Shown: positions 45,489-53,109 of the stretch, piece by piece
How the letters are laid out: each line of letters starts with the position of its first letter
Numbering within the stretch: position 1 is the stretch's first letter
NCBI GenBank assembly: GCA_037445115.1
Contig: JBBILC010000002.1
Location: forward strand, 31,551 to 95,550
DNA: 64,000 bases
Source: Trichothermofontia sp037445115
GTDB taxonomy: Bacteria; Cyanobacteriota; Cyanobacteriia; B231
Direction: 5' to 3'
Notes under the pieces: generated by a model
Databases searched by the model: none
Told to the model about the DNA's origin: nothing
The model's input: the letters and a program-made list of their open reading frames with translations, nothing else
Made by a program: the position numbers and the translations under genes

Positions 45489-45635
45489 CCTGGGTACTCC
45501 CTCCCACTTGTACCCCCTGGTGCCCTTGCTGTCTTGGGGGTTCCTCATCCCCTCACGCCCTTCACCGGTTAGGACTAAATGCCCCACCTCTTCAGCGCCG
45601 GGATGGTTGCCACAACAAACCCCCACCCACCTGCT

Positions 45636-46622
45636 CTAGTCCGGCAACGACGGCAACGTCTGGGTAAATAACTGGATAGCCGTAATAGCAACGATACCCC
45701 CGATCGCGACGATCGCCAGAGGCCGCAAAACCGTCTGCACCTGCCGCAGGGTCATTTCCAAGCTTTCCTGACCGTATTCCCCCAACTTCCCCAACGTCTC
45801 ATCTAGGGCACCCGCCTCTTCCCCCGTGCGCATGAGTTGCAGGGCAAGGTCCGGAATACGTCCGGTTAAGATCTGGCCCAAGCTACGGCCCGATCGCACC
45901 CCATGAATCAGGAGCGTCAGGGTTTTCGCCAATTCCGGATCAGGGACATGGCGACGCATTAAGTCCAACGCCGCCAGAATTGGGATGCCACACCGTAACG
46001 GCATGGCCAATTCACTGATATACAGACAGGCTTGCGCTTCCCAGAGGGACTTCAGAATCGGTAATTGGCGATGATAGGGTTGCACTGTGGCCCGCAGGGA
46101 GCCAGATTGTGCTTGCTGCCAACCCCAGCCGAGGCCCAGACTCAGGCTGAGCACTAGGACCCAAAACCAGGGCTGGCGGAGAAAAGCAGTACTCCACTGG
46201 AGTAGGGCTATCCCCAGGGTGAAGCCACTGATGACTAAGGCCAAGAGCGATCGCCCGATCGCGGTTTCCAGGTGTTGCCGCACCTGTTGCTGTCGCGCCG
46301 CGATCGCCAATTGCTGACATCCCTCCGCCAGGGCACCACTGGTTTCGGCTAGGCGCAAGACACCCAGCGTCCAATCATCAAAGTAAGCCGGGGTGAGCCA
46401 GGATTGGGGTTGGTTGGTGGCGATCGCCTCCGCCAGGGTCGCACCGGCATCAATACTGCGGCTAGATTGCTGGAGTAGGCGGCCCCATTGCCCTTGGCCC
46501 GGGATCTTTACCATCCCCAGGCTGCGTTGCAGGGGAATTCCCGCGTTTAGCAGTGTGGCTAGTTGGTCAAAGACCTGGGCGCGTTGCTGGAGTAAAGCGG
46601 ACGATCGGGGCCAAAGCAGCAT
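45636..46622 (-). CDS. GspF/PilC-like membrane protein
   Basis: A 328-residue protein with two copies of the T2SSF domain: the first around FDQLATLLNAGIPLQRSL and the second around YISELAMPLRCGIPILAAL, each with the family's small-residue pattern and ending ETSGAL or EEAGALDE. Membrane helices lie between and at the C-terminus (IVAIGGIVAITAIQLFTQTL). GspF/PilC proteins are the inner-membrane core of type II secretion and type IV pili. No pilT, pilB or pilin gene is near, so it is an isolated paralogue. The ATG at 46622 is preferred to an in-frame TTG at 46655. Confidence 0.82.
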   Translation of the reverse strand: MLLWPRSSALLQQRAQVFDQLATLLNAGIPLQRSLGMVKIPGQGQWGRLLQQSSRSIDAGATLAEAIATNQPQSWLTPAYFDDWTLGVLRLAETSGALAEGCQQLAIAARQQQVRQHLETAIGRSLLALVISGFTLGIALLQWSTAFLRQPWFWVLVLSLSLGLGWGWQQAQSGSLRATVQPYHRQLPILKSLWEAQACLYISELAMPLRCGIPILAALDLMRRHVPDPELAKTLTLLIHGVRSGRSLGQILTGRIPDLALQLMRTGEEAGALDETLGKLGEYGQESLEMTLRQVQTVLRPLAIVAIGGIVAITAIQLFTQTLPSLPD

Positions 46623-46684
46623 GGCGAGTATCCACTGGGTGGCAAAATGGTGCAAATACCAATGTTTATTTATCTATAAGCCCC

Positions 46685-47404
46685 ATGCAATCTATCCGCA
46701 ATTCTTTTCAGCACTGGCGGCGTCATTTGCTCCAGCTTGGGCTATTGGTTTGTCTGGTGGTTGCCAGTCAGCTAGGCGCGATCGCCCCTGCCCAGGCCAC
46801 AGGTATTTACGACATTCCCCGCCCCGCCAGTGATGGCACACCCTGGATCATTGACCAAGCCGATATTATCAGTCGGACCAATGAAAACAAGTTAAACACT
46901 GCCTTTCAAGCCCTAGCCGATACCCAAGGCGTCCAGGTTCACTTTGTAACCATCTATCGCTTTGACTACGGCGAAACGGCAACAACTTTAACCGATGCCC
47001 TCTTCAATACCTGGTTCCCCACCCCCGCAGCCCAAAGCCACCAAGTCCTACTCCTATTGGATAACCTCACCAATGACGTGGCAATTCGCACCGGTGACGC
47101 GGTGAAAGCGGTCTTACCCGATGAGGTTGCAATGAGTGTGGCCAATGAAAGTATTCTGATCCCCTTGCGGGAGGGTAACCAATACAATCGGGCCTTTACG
47201 GAGGCTGCCGATCGCCTGATTGCAGTCGTTTCCGGCGAACCTGACCCTGGCCCCCCCGTGGAGCAGGAAACGGTGCAGGCAGAGAGTACGTTTACCAAGG
47301 CAGAGGAAACCGATACCCAGAGTTCCACGATCGTGGTGATTGGGTTGCTGATTGCGGCGACGGTGATCCCAATGGTAACTTACTACATCTACCAAGCGCG
47401 TTGA
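46685..47404 (+). CDS. TPM-domain protein, Psb32/TLP18.3-like
   Basis: A 239-residue protein: signal sequence (LLQLGLLVCLVVASQLGAIA, cut near AQA-TGIYD), a TPM domain (about 45-185) with WIIDQADIISRTNENKLN and VLLLLDNLTNDVAIRTGD, then a Glu/Thr-rich linker and one C-terminal membrane helix (VVIGLLIAATVIPMVTYYIY). This is the arrangement of cyanobacterial Psb32 and plant TLP18.3, which help photosystem II repair in the lumen. The ATG at 46685 fits the signal; the gene is divergent from the GspF-like gene with about 60 bases between them. Confidence 0.85.
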   Translation: MQSIRNSFQHWRRHLLQLGLLVCLVVASQLGAIAPAQATGIYDIPRPASDGTPWIIDQADIISRTNENKLNTAFQALADTQGVQVHFVTIYRFDYGETATTLTDALFNTWFPTPAAQSHQVLLLLDNLTNDVAIRTGDAVKAVLPDEVAMSVANESILIPLREGNQYNRAFTEAADRLIAVVSGEPDPGPPVEQETVQAESTFTKAEETDTQSSTIVVIGLLIAATVIPMVTYYIYQAR

Positions 47405-47414
47405 ACCAAGGCTT

Positions 47415-47505
47415 GTGTGATGGGCCTCCGGCCCGTCAACCTATCTCCCGTCAATCCCCAGCCCGTTGCGCCCAGTCTGGTGTGATGGGCCTCCGGCCCG
47501 TCAAC
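47415..47505 (+). repeat. duplicated GGGCC-TCC-GGCCC hairpin block
   Basis: GTGATGGGCCTCCGGCCCGT with CAAC next to it occurs at about 47415 and again at about 47480, 65 bp apart. Each contains a perfect GGGCC/GGCCC stem. It follows the Psb32-like gene directly and may also end transcription. Confidence 0.65.
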
Positions 47506-47527
47506 AGCGCACAGGCAGGCGGGACGC

Positions 47528-47579
47528 CTACCCCACAAGAGAATACCTACCCCACAAGAGAATACCTACCCCACAAGAC
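47528..47579 (+). repeat. 19-bp tandem repeat
   Basis: CTACCCCACAAGAGAATAC is repeated two and a half times. The surrounding GGCAGGCGGGACGCCTACC also occurs in a changed form near 48330-48355, as expected of a dispersed cyanobacterial short repeat. Confidence 0.75.
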
Positions 47580-47605
47580 CGGATTCCTGCCAGGTTCGCT
47601 CCGGA

Positions 47606-48040
47606 TTACTGTCGCGAGTCGAGGACACTGGTGAGGCGATCGAGGGTATCAACGAGACGTTCCTGGACAACCACAGCGGGATCGGGGGCGGGCGGTTCGG
47701 CTTCGGCTTGGGCAGCTTCGCGGCGTTTGAGCCGTTCCAGGCTACGAATGAGCAGGAAGAGTACCAAGGCAATAATGACAAAATCAACCACTGACCCGAA
47801 GAAGCTGCCGATCTTGATGCCGGGGCCAATGCTCAATTCCCGCCAGTCTGCCCCGGTTTGGGCCAGCAAAGGGTTAATAATTCCCGGCATGACCAAATCT
47901 TCGACAAAAGAGTTGATGATCTGACCGAAGGCTCCGCCGATAATCACCGCCACAGCCAAATCAACCACATTGCCCTTAAGTGCAAATTCCCGAAAGTCGC
48001 GCAGAAACCCCCCGGCTGCGCTCCGACCTCGTCTCACCAT
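47606..48040 (-). CDS. mscL: large-conductance mechanosensitive channel
   Basis: A 144-residue MscL with the family's N-terminal helix and first membrane span (FREFALKGNVVDLAVAVIIG, then GAFGQIINSF), the second span (FVIIALVLFLLIRSLERL) and a C-terminal amphipathic helix. It forms a pentameric pore that opens under membrane tension and releases solutes after hypo-osmotic shock. The ATG at 48040 has AAGGAG at an ideal distance; a longer frame to 48127 is not needed. Confidence 0.95.
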   Translation of the reverse strand: MVRRGRSAAGGFLRDFREFALKGNVVDLAVAVIIGGAFGQIINSFVEDLVMPGIINPLLAQTGADWRELSIGPGIKIGSFFGSVVDFVIIALVLFLLIRSLERLKRREAAQAEAEPPAPDPAVVVQERLVDTLDRLTSVLDSRQ

Positions 48041-48391
48041 ATCGTTGACTCCTTTTACACTGATTACACTGATATCCCATTGGGCTGAGTTCAGCGTATG
48101 TTGACATGGATGACGGCGTTTGGCCAATCCCCGCGCTGGGCCTCGTGGGTGTTATGTCTAGGGTCAAGCCTCAAATAATGACGGATGGTAGGTTGAAGTC
48201 AAGGCTGCGAGACCCAACCCGTTGACTGTGGCAGACAAGACCTCGCTCCCACAGGAGGGTGGCAAAATGCCTCCCCCACGGAATGGGATGGATGCAGTCA
48301 TTTAGAATACGAGGATCGGAACAAATAATGGGCAGGCGAGATGCCTACCCCACACGCATGGATAGCCTAAGCGGGCCGGATAGTCCTAAGT
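48041..48391. other. intergenic region
   Basis: About 350 bases between the ado and mscL genes. It includes the short repeat GGTAGGTTGAAG...GCGAGACCCAACCC near 48187-48226, which also occurs around 56604-56680. No gene, and in particular no acyl-ACP reductase, is present. Confidence 0.5.
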
Positions 48392-49087
48392 TTAGGCAGC
48401 GCGGAGGCCGTAGGCTGACATGCGCATAATGTCACGGGTGGAAAAGCCGATATTGCTCAAGGCTTCTCCATAGGCAATCATAAAGTCCTCGACAAGTGCA
48501 TCTTTCTCCATGCCGAGGGCCTTGGCGTCCGTTTCGACCTGATTCAACATCTGCCAGACAAGGGGCAGGTTTTGGCGATTGGCCTCCTCCAACTCCGCGC
48601 GGGATGCCTCGAAATTAGCCTTAAGCCATTCTTCACCAAAGTTCAGGTGCAGGTACTCGTCCTTGATCACCCCTTCTGTGATCTTGCGGGCAAAGGGATC
48701 GGCCACAGGGATATAAATGTTGTAGGCTGCGATCGCGAAGCACTCGATAATGAGGGATTGGATCAGGAGACAGGTCACTAGCTTCCCTTGGGCTGCCGCT
48801 TCCTGGAAGTTGTGGTGCAGGTTGGCAAAAAACTGGCGGGCAAATTCCAAATCCGGCGTCACACTGAGGTTGCGGCCACAGGCTTCAAACCCTTTCTTAT
48901 GCCGGTTTTCCATCTTTGCCAGTTTGGTGAGGGTCTCCTGGTGGTCAGGCAGCATTGCCGTCAATTGCAAGTAGTTCGCGTGGGCTTCCTCTTCCCCCTC
49001 AATGACGATCGCGTTGATTCGACTATACGCCTGTTTATAGACCTCACTCTGAAAGTCGATGTCAACACTTGCCTCAAGCTGCGGCAT
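48392..49087 (-). CDS. ado: aldehyde-deformylating oxygenase (alkane biosynthesis)
   Basis: A 231-residue ferritin-like di-iron enzyme converting fatty aldehydes to alkanes and formate. All six iron ligands of the family are present at the standard positions: E32, E60 and H63 (in ENRHKKGF), E115, E144 and H147 (in DEYLHLNFGEEW). Length is exactly that of known ADO proteins. The ATG at 49087 has AAGGAG 12 bases upstream; an earlier in-frame start at 49162 is unneeded. The gene that usually follows, acyl-ACP reductase (aar), is not next to it; mscL is. Confidence 0.97.
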   Translation of the reverse strand: MPQLEASVDIDFQSEVYKQAYSRINAIVIEGEEEAHANYLQLTAMLPDHQETLTKLAKMENRHKKGFEACGRNLSVTPDLEFARQFFANLHHNFQEAAAQGKLVTCLLIQSLIIECFAIAAYNIYIPVADPFARKITEGVIKDEYLHLNFGEEWLKANFEASRAELEEANRQNLPLVWQMLNQVETDAKALGMEKDALVEDFMIAYGEALSNIGFSTRDIMRMSAYGLRAA

Positions 49088-49811
49088 AGATTTTAGTCTC
49101 CTTATTGCCAAATGAATTCTCAATTTAAGTGGATAGCACCCCCAACTCTTGCGGGGAGGCAAAAGCTGAGTTGGACCTGAACCTTTAACTTATCTTAGAG
49201 GGTGTTCGCAAAGTTTTACAGACTGGCCCTTCGGCCTGGACGAATGATGGGACTAGGCTGTCAACAGCAAAGAACAAGCCGCTCTTGGGCGGTATGCCCC
49301 ATTTTTTGGCCTTCGTGCCAGTTTACGACACCACCTCCCACCGCACTGCCCTGCCGCCACATTCCTTGCCGCACGGTCCCTAGATAGCTGATCGCCTCCG
49401 ACGATCGCCAACTCAGATGTGGGTGAGTGGTCTGTCAGCCTTAACGTGATCGGTTGCAAATAGGCCCCAAGCCCCTTCGACAGAGAGCTTCTCAGGGTGA
49501 GCGGAACTCATCCGTTGGGGCTGGGCTGGTCAAGGGCTTCTCGTTTTAAACGTGACGCTCCATTAGCCGTCTGAGTATAGCGAGGACTTGGCTGTTTCAA
49601 GCGCCGCCAGGAACCGTCCTCACTGACGACTTTTAGTCTACTGGAGTTTTAGATTTGTATCGCTGATTGTATAGTTTTCGTGCGGGACAAGACTTTCTGG
49701 CCCCATTCAGGGATTACTGGAAGTGATGTAGGAAATTGTTGAAGCGCTTCATTCTTCGTCATCCACGTTGCCAAAACAATTACACGTTCCTGATTGCGAG
49801 GTTAAAGTCCT
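49088..49811. other. intergenic region, divergent promoters
   Basis: About 720 bases between ado (minus) and the pentapeptide gene (plus). I see only short frames, and a block near 49475-49560 with CCCCTTCGACAGAGAGCTTC-like dispersed-repeat sequence. The promoters of both genes must lie here, but I cannot point to boxes. Confidence 0.45.
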
Positions 49812-50837
49812 ATGGATGTTGCCGAATTAACCCAACGTTATGCCAGTGGGGAGCGAGACTTTGTCGGGGTGAACCTCGCGGGAGCGAACCTGAGCGGCCT
49901 TAACCTGAGTGGTGCGAATTTTGCCGAAGCCTTTCTTGCCTCCGTCAATCTTAGCCGCACGGTGCTCCACGGGGCCAACTTCTATGGGGCCTGCCTGTAT
50001 GGTTCCGATCTCACCTATGCCAAGTTGGAACAGGCGAATCTCGTCAGCGCTGATCTAACCAAGGCGAAGCTGGTTGGTGCCCAGTTGATCCATGCCAGTT
50101 TGCGCGGTGCACGGCTCAGTGGGGCCATCCTCAAGGGGGTTAATCTCCGACAGGCTGATCTCAGCCATGTCAATTTGTGTGGCGCGAATTTGAGTGGCAT
50201 TAACCTACGGGGAGCCAATCTGACTGAGGCCAATCTGAACTGGGCTAATTTGGAGGGTGCCCGTTTAAGTGGGGCGGATCTATCCGGCACTAGTTTAAAT
50301 AGTGTGACGCTGAATGACGCCTATATGAATGGGGTCGATCTCAGTGATGCGGATCTGGAAGGGGTCAACTTCAGTGGGGCCAAACTGAGCGGGGCTAACC
50401 TCAAGCGATCGAATTTGGCCGTTGCCAACTTCAACTATGCCTATCTACGGGTAGCCACCCTAAGCCACGCGAATCTACGCGCAGCCACTTTTAGACATGC
50501 CTCTTTGCTGCGAGCCGATTTGCATGAGGCCAACCTTAGTAAGAGTGATCTAACGGCAGTGGAATTGAGTGGGGCTGATCTCCGGAATGCGAACCTCAAT
50601 GGGGCCAAACTATACGATGCCAATCTGGCCGATGCCAACCTCCAACATGCCTATCTTTGGGCTGCCAAGCTCGATCGGGCGAACTGTCAGGGGACTAACC
50701 TGGAAGGGGCGAAGTTGCAAGGGGCGAGTGTGGCCGCTGTCAATCTGCAAGCAGCCCTGTACGATCAGGATACCCGCTTTCCATCTGGGCTGGAGGTAGA
50801 ACCGACCTATACCGAGGCTTGCCTGGTTTACGCTTAA
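49812..50837 (+). CDS. pentapeptide-repeat protein
   Basis: A 341-residue protein made almost entirely of A(D/N)LXX repeats from about residue 20 to 315, for example ANLSGLNLSGANF, SDLTYAKLEQANL and ADLEGVNFSGAKL. This folds as a right-handed quadrilateral beta-helix. There is no signal sequence and no extra enzymatic domain. Such proteins are numerous in cyanobacteria; most functions are unknown, a few mimic DNA to inhibit gyrase. The cheB-like gene starts 38 bases downstream in the same direction, so cotranscription is likely. Confidence 0.93.
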   Translation: MDVAELTQRYASGERDFVGVNLAGANLSGLNLSGANFAEAFLASVNLSRTVLHGANFYGACLYGSDLTYAKLEQANLVSADLTKAKLVGAQLIHASLRGARLSGAILKGVNLRQADLSHVNLCGANLSGINLRGANLTEANLNWANLEGARLSGADLSGTSLNSVTLNDAYMNGVDLSDADLEGVNFSGAKLSGANLKRSNLAVANFNYAYLRVATLSHANLRAATFRHASLLRADLHEANLSKSDLTAVELSGADLRNANLNGAKLYDANLADANLQHAYLWAAKLDRANCQGTNLEGAKLQGASVAAVNLQAALYDQDTRFPSGLEVEPTYTEACLVYA

Positions 50838-50875
50838 GGACGGATTACAATCCACGCTGAGGTCATCGCTACGTT

Positions 50876-52009
50876 ATGGTTGCTCTGCCCATTCGGGTTC
50901 TACTGGTTGAAGATTCGCCTGTGGCGTTGACAATTCTCAAGCGCATTTTAAGCACGTCGCCAGATTTGACCGTTGTGGGCGTAGCCCGTAATGGCATGGA
51001 GGCGCTGGAGCTTATCCCCAAGGTGAAGCCACAGGTCATTTGTACTGATTTTCATATGCCCAAGATGAATGGCCTCGAGTTGACTCGCCGGATTATGGCG
51101 GAGGCTCCCTGTCCCATTCTGGTCGTTAGCGCGTCGGTCAAGGCAGAAGATACCCACAATATCTTCCCCTTGTTGGAGGCGGGGGCGTTGGATGTTTTCC
51201 CCAAACCCACGACCGGGCTGGCAACGGAATACGAACAACTAGGGCAGGACTTAATCAATCGCATCAAGGTACTAGCGGGGGTAACGGTCTTTACCCGACG
51301 ATCGCCCACCCGTCTAGCCCAGTCCTCCTCGTCTACAGCGGGAAAACGGTCAGGAACCAGCGTTCAGCAAGTGTCAAGGGGTAGCGGGTCGGTGGTGTCG
51401 CCGATCTCAACCCCAGCCTCACCCATGCTGGATATTCGGGCACCGCGCATTGTGGCGATCGGGGCTTCGACCGGGGGGCCACAAACCTTGCAGCAAATTT
51501 TGCACCACTTGCCAGCCAGTTTTCCAGTGCCGATCGTGTGTGTGCAGCACATCAGCGAAGGCTTTTTGCAAGGGCTGGTGGATTGGTTGCAATCGAGTTG
51601 CGCCCTGTCGATCACCATTGCCCAAGAGGGAACGCTCCCCCAGGCGGGTGGGGTTTACTTTGCGCCGGAACGCCACCATTTGCAACTGAGTCCTCAGGGG
51701 TATTTACAACTAGGTTCCACCCAACCGGTCGATGGCCATTGTCCCTCCGTCACGGTCCTATTTCAGTCGGTCGCTGCCTACTATCGGCGAGCCGCGATCG
51801 CTGTGTTATTGACCGGGATGGGCCGGGATGGAGCCGCTGGGATGCAGGCGGTGGCCCAGGCCGGGGGCCTGACGATCGCCCAGGATGAGGCCAGTTGTAT
51901 TGTATTTGGGATGCCCAAGGAGGCGATCGCCCTCGGGGCAGCACAGCAAATTTTAGCGCCTCCGGAGATTGCCCCGTACCTGATCAAACAGTTTGCCCTT
52001 GCCAAATAG
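50876..52009 (+). CDS. cheB: CheB-type receiver plus methylesterase
   Basis: A 377-residue chemotaxis-type protein. The receiver (about 6-125) has D12/D13-like acidic residues in LLVEDSP and D58 in VICTDFHMPK. After a Ser-rich linker comes the methylesterase domain (about 190-370) with the catalytic Ser in IGASTGGP, His in CVQHISEGF and Asp in LLTGMGRDGAAGM. It should demethylate or deamidate receptor glutamates when phosphorylated. No CheA, CheW, CheR or receptor gene is in the window. Its place directly behind the pentapeptide gene is unusual. Confidence 0.93.
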   Translation: MVALPIRVLLVEDSPVALTILKRILSTSPDLTVVGVARNGMEALELIPKVKPQVICTDFHMPKMNGLELTRRIMAEAPCPILVVSASVKAEDTHNIFPLLEAGALDVFPKPTTGLATEYEQLGQDLINRIKVLAGVTVFTRRSPTRLAQSSSSTAGKRSGTSVQQVSRGSGSVVSPISTPASPMLDIRAPRIVAIGASTGGPQTLQQILHHLPASFPVPIVCVQHISEGFLQGLVDWLQSSCALSITIAQEGTLPQAGGVYFAPERHHLQLSPQGYLQLGSTQPVDGHCPSVTVLFQSVAAYYRRAAIAVLLTGMGRDGAAGMQAVAQAGGLTIAQDEASCIVFGMPKEAIALGAAQQILAPPEIAPYLIKQFALAK

Positions 52010-52192
52010 AGTTTGCTGACCGTTCAATTGCCCTCACCCCCCAGCCCCCTCTCCCAAAATAGGCGAAGGGGAGTAATGGTGCAATTAGGTTGTTTAGGCC
52101 CCTCACCCTGAGGCAGAGGGGTTGGGGAGCGGGCTGTCGCACCCATGCTCAGTCGGCCCGTCAGGTAATTACTCCATCGGTCCATCGGCCCA

Positions 52193-53077
52193 TCAGTGGA
52201 TCTGCCACCGCCGCCGCCAACTGGAGGTCGAGGCTAGGGGCGATCGGGCCTGTTCCTGCTGATGGCGGGCCAAAATAACCGCCGCCGCATCAGCCAAACT
52301 GGGATCGCGGTAGGGGACAGCAGCACGGGTTTGTAGGTGTTCCTGCTCCATTGCCGACAGGGGGACTAAGCCATGCGGCTGGAAGGCTGCCACCGTTCCC
52401 TCCGACCACTGGTGAGATAAGGCGTGGGCTGGGGGGGGAAGGGTGCCAAGGCAAAGCCCTGCCGCCAATAGGGCCGATCGCACACTGGCCGAGCGCGAAT
52501 AGGTTGCCAACACACCCGTCGGCGCTAGGCAAGCCGCGACTTGACCGCAAAATTCCACCGTCCACAGTTGGGGACAGCGGCGGGGCGAAAAGGGATCAAG
52601 AAAGATGATATCGGCCTGAAAGCCCTGCTGGCGGAGGGACTGAATTGTTTGGCGGGCATCCCCCAACCTCAACGTTGCCTGGAGGTTGGCTCGCTGGCAG
52701 TGGTGGTGTAGGGCCAGATCCCGCAGGATGATTTGCACCGCTGGGGACCAAATGGAGAGCAATTCAGGCGCGATCGCGGCGCGGGGAACACTGGCGTCCA
52801 GTTCTAGGCCATAGAGTTCAACCTGGCAGGTGGGATTGACTTGGGCGATCGTTTCCAGGGCTGCCGCCGTGTTGTAACCCAGACCGTAGCAAATATCGAG
52901 CACGCGCAGGGTCGGCGCTTGGGCGCGGTAAGCGAGCTGGGTAGCCTGCACAAATTTTTGCAAGGCTTCCTGTTTAGCCCCAGCCCGACTATGGAAGTGT
53001 TCACCAAATTCCGCCGAAAAAAAGGTAAACGAACCATCGTCCGTTAATGCGGGTTGCCAGGAAGGGGAGCCGTACAT
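52193..53077 (-). CDS. MnmC-like tRNA methyltransferase domain protein (DUF752)
   Basis: A 294-residue protein corresponding to the methyltransferase half of MnmC without the FAD oxidase half. Motifs are DGSFTFFSAEFGEHFHS, VLDICYGLGYNT (SAM binding), and IIFLDPFSPRRCPQLWT, which is the family's catalytic D..SP....LW block. It would methylate the nm5 group of a wobble uridine in tRNA (giving mnm5s2U), as stand-alone forms are thought to do. The start at 53077 fits the conserved N-terminus. It is followed by dispersed palindromic sequence near 52030-52140. Confidence 0.87.
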   Translation of the reverse strand: MYGSPSWQPALTDDGSFTFFSAEFGEHFHSRAGAKQEALQKFVQATQLAYRAQAPTLRVLDICYGLGYNTAAALETIAQVNPTCQVELYGLELDASVPRAAIAPELLSIWSPAVQIILRDLALHHHCQRANLQATLRLGDARQTIQSLRQQGFQADIIFLDPFSPRRCPQLWTVEFCGQVAACLAPTGVLATYSRSASVRSALLAAGLCLGTLPPPAHALSHQWSEGTVAAFQPHGLVPLSAMEQEHLQTRAAVPYRDPSLADAAAVILARHQQEQARSPLASTSSWRRRWQIH

Positions 53078-53109
53078 CTCAGGCTAGATATCTACATGGA
53101 TGCGTGGTC

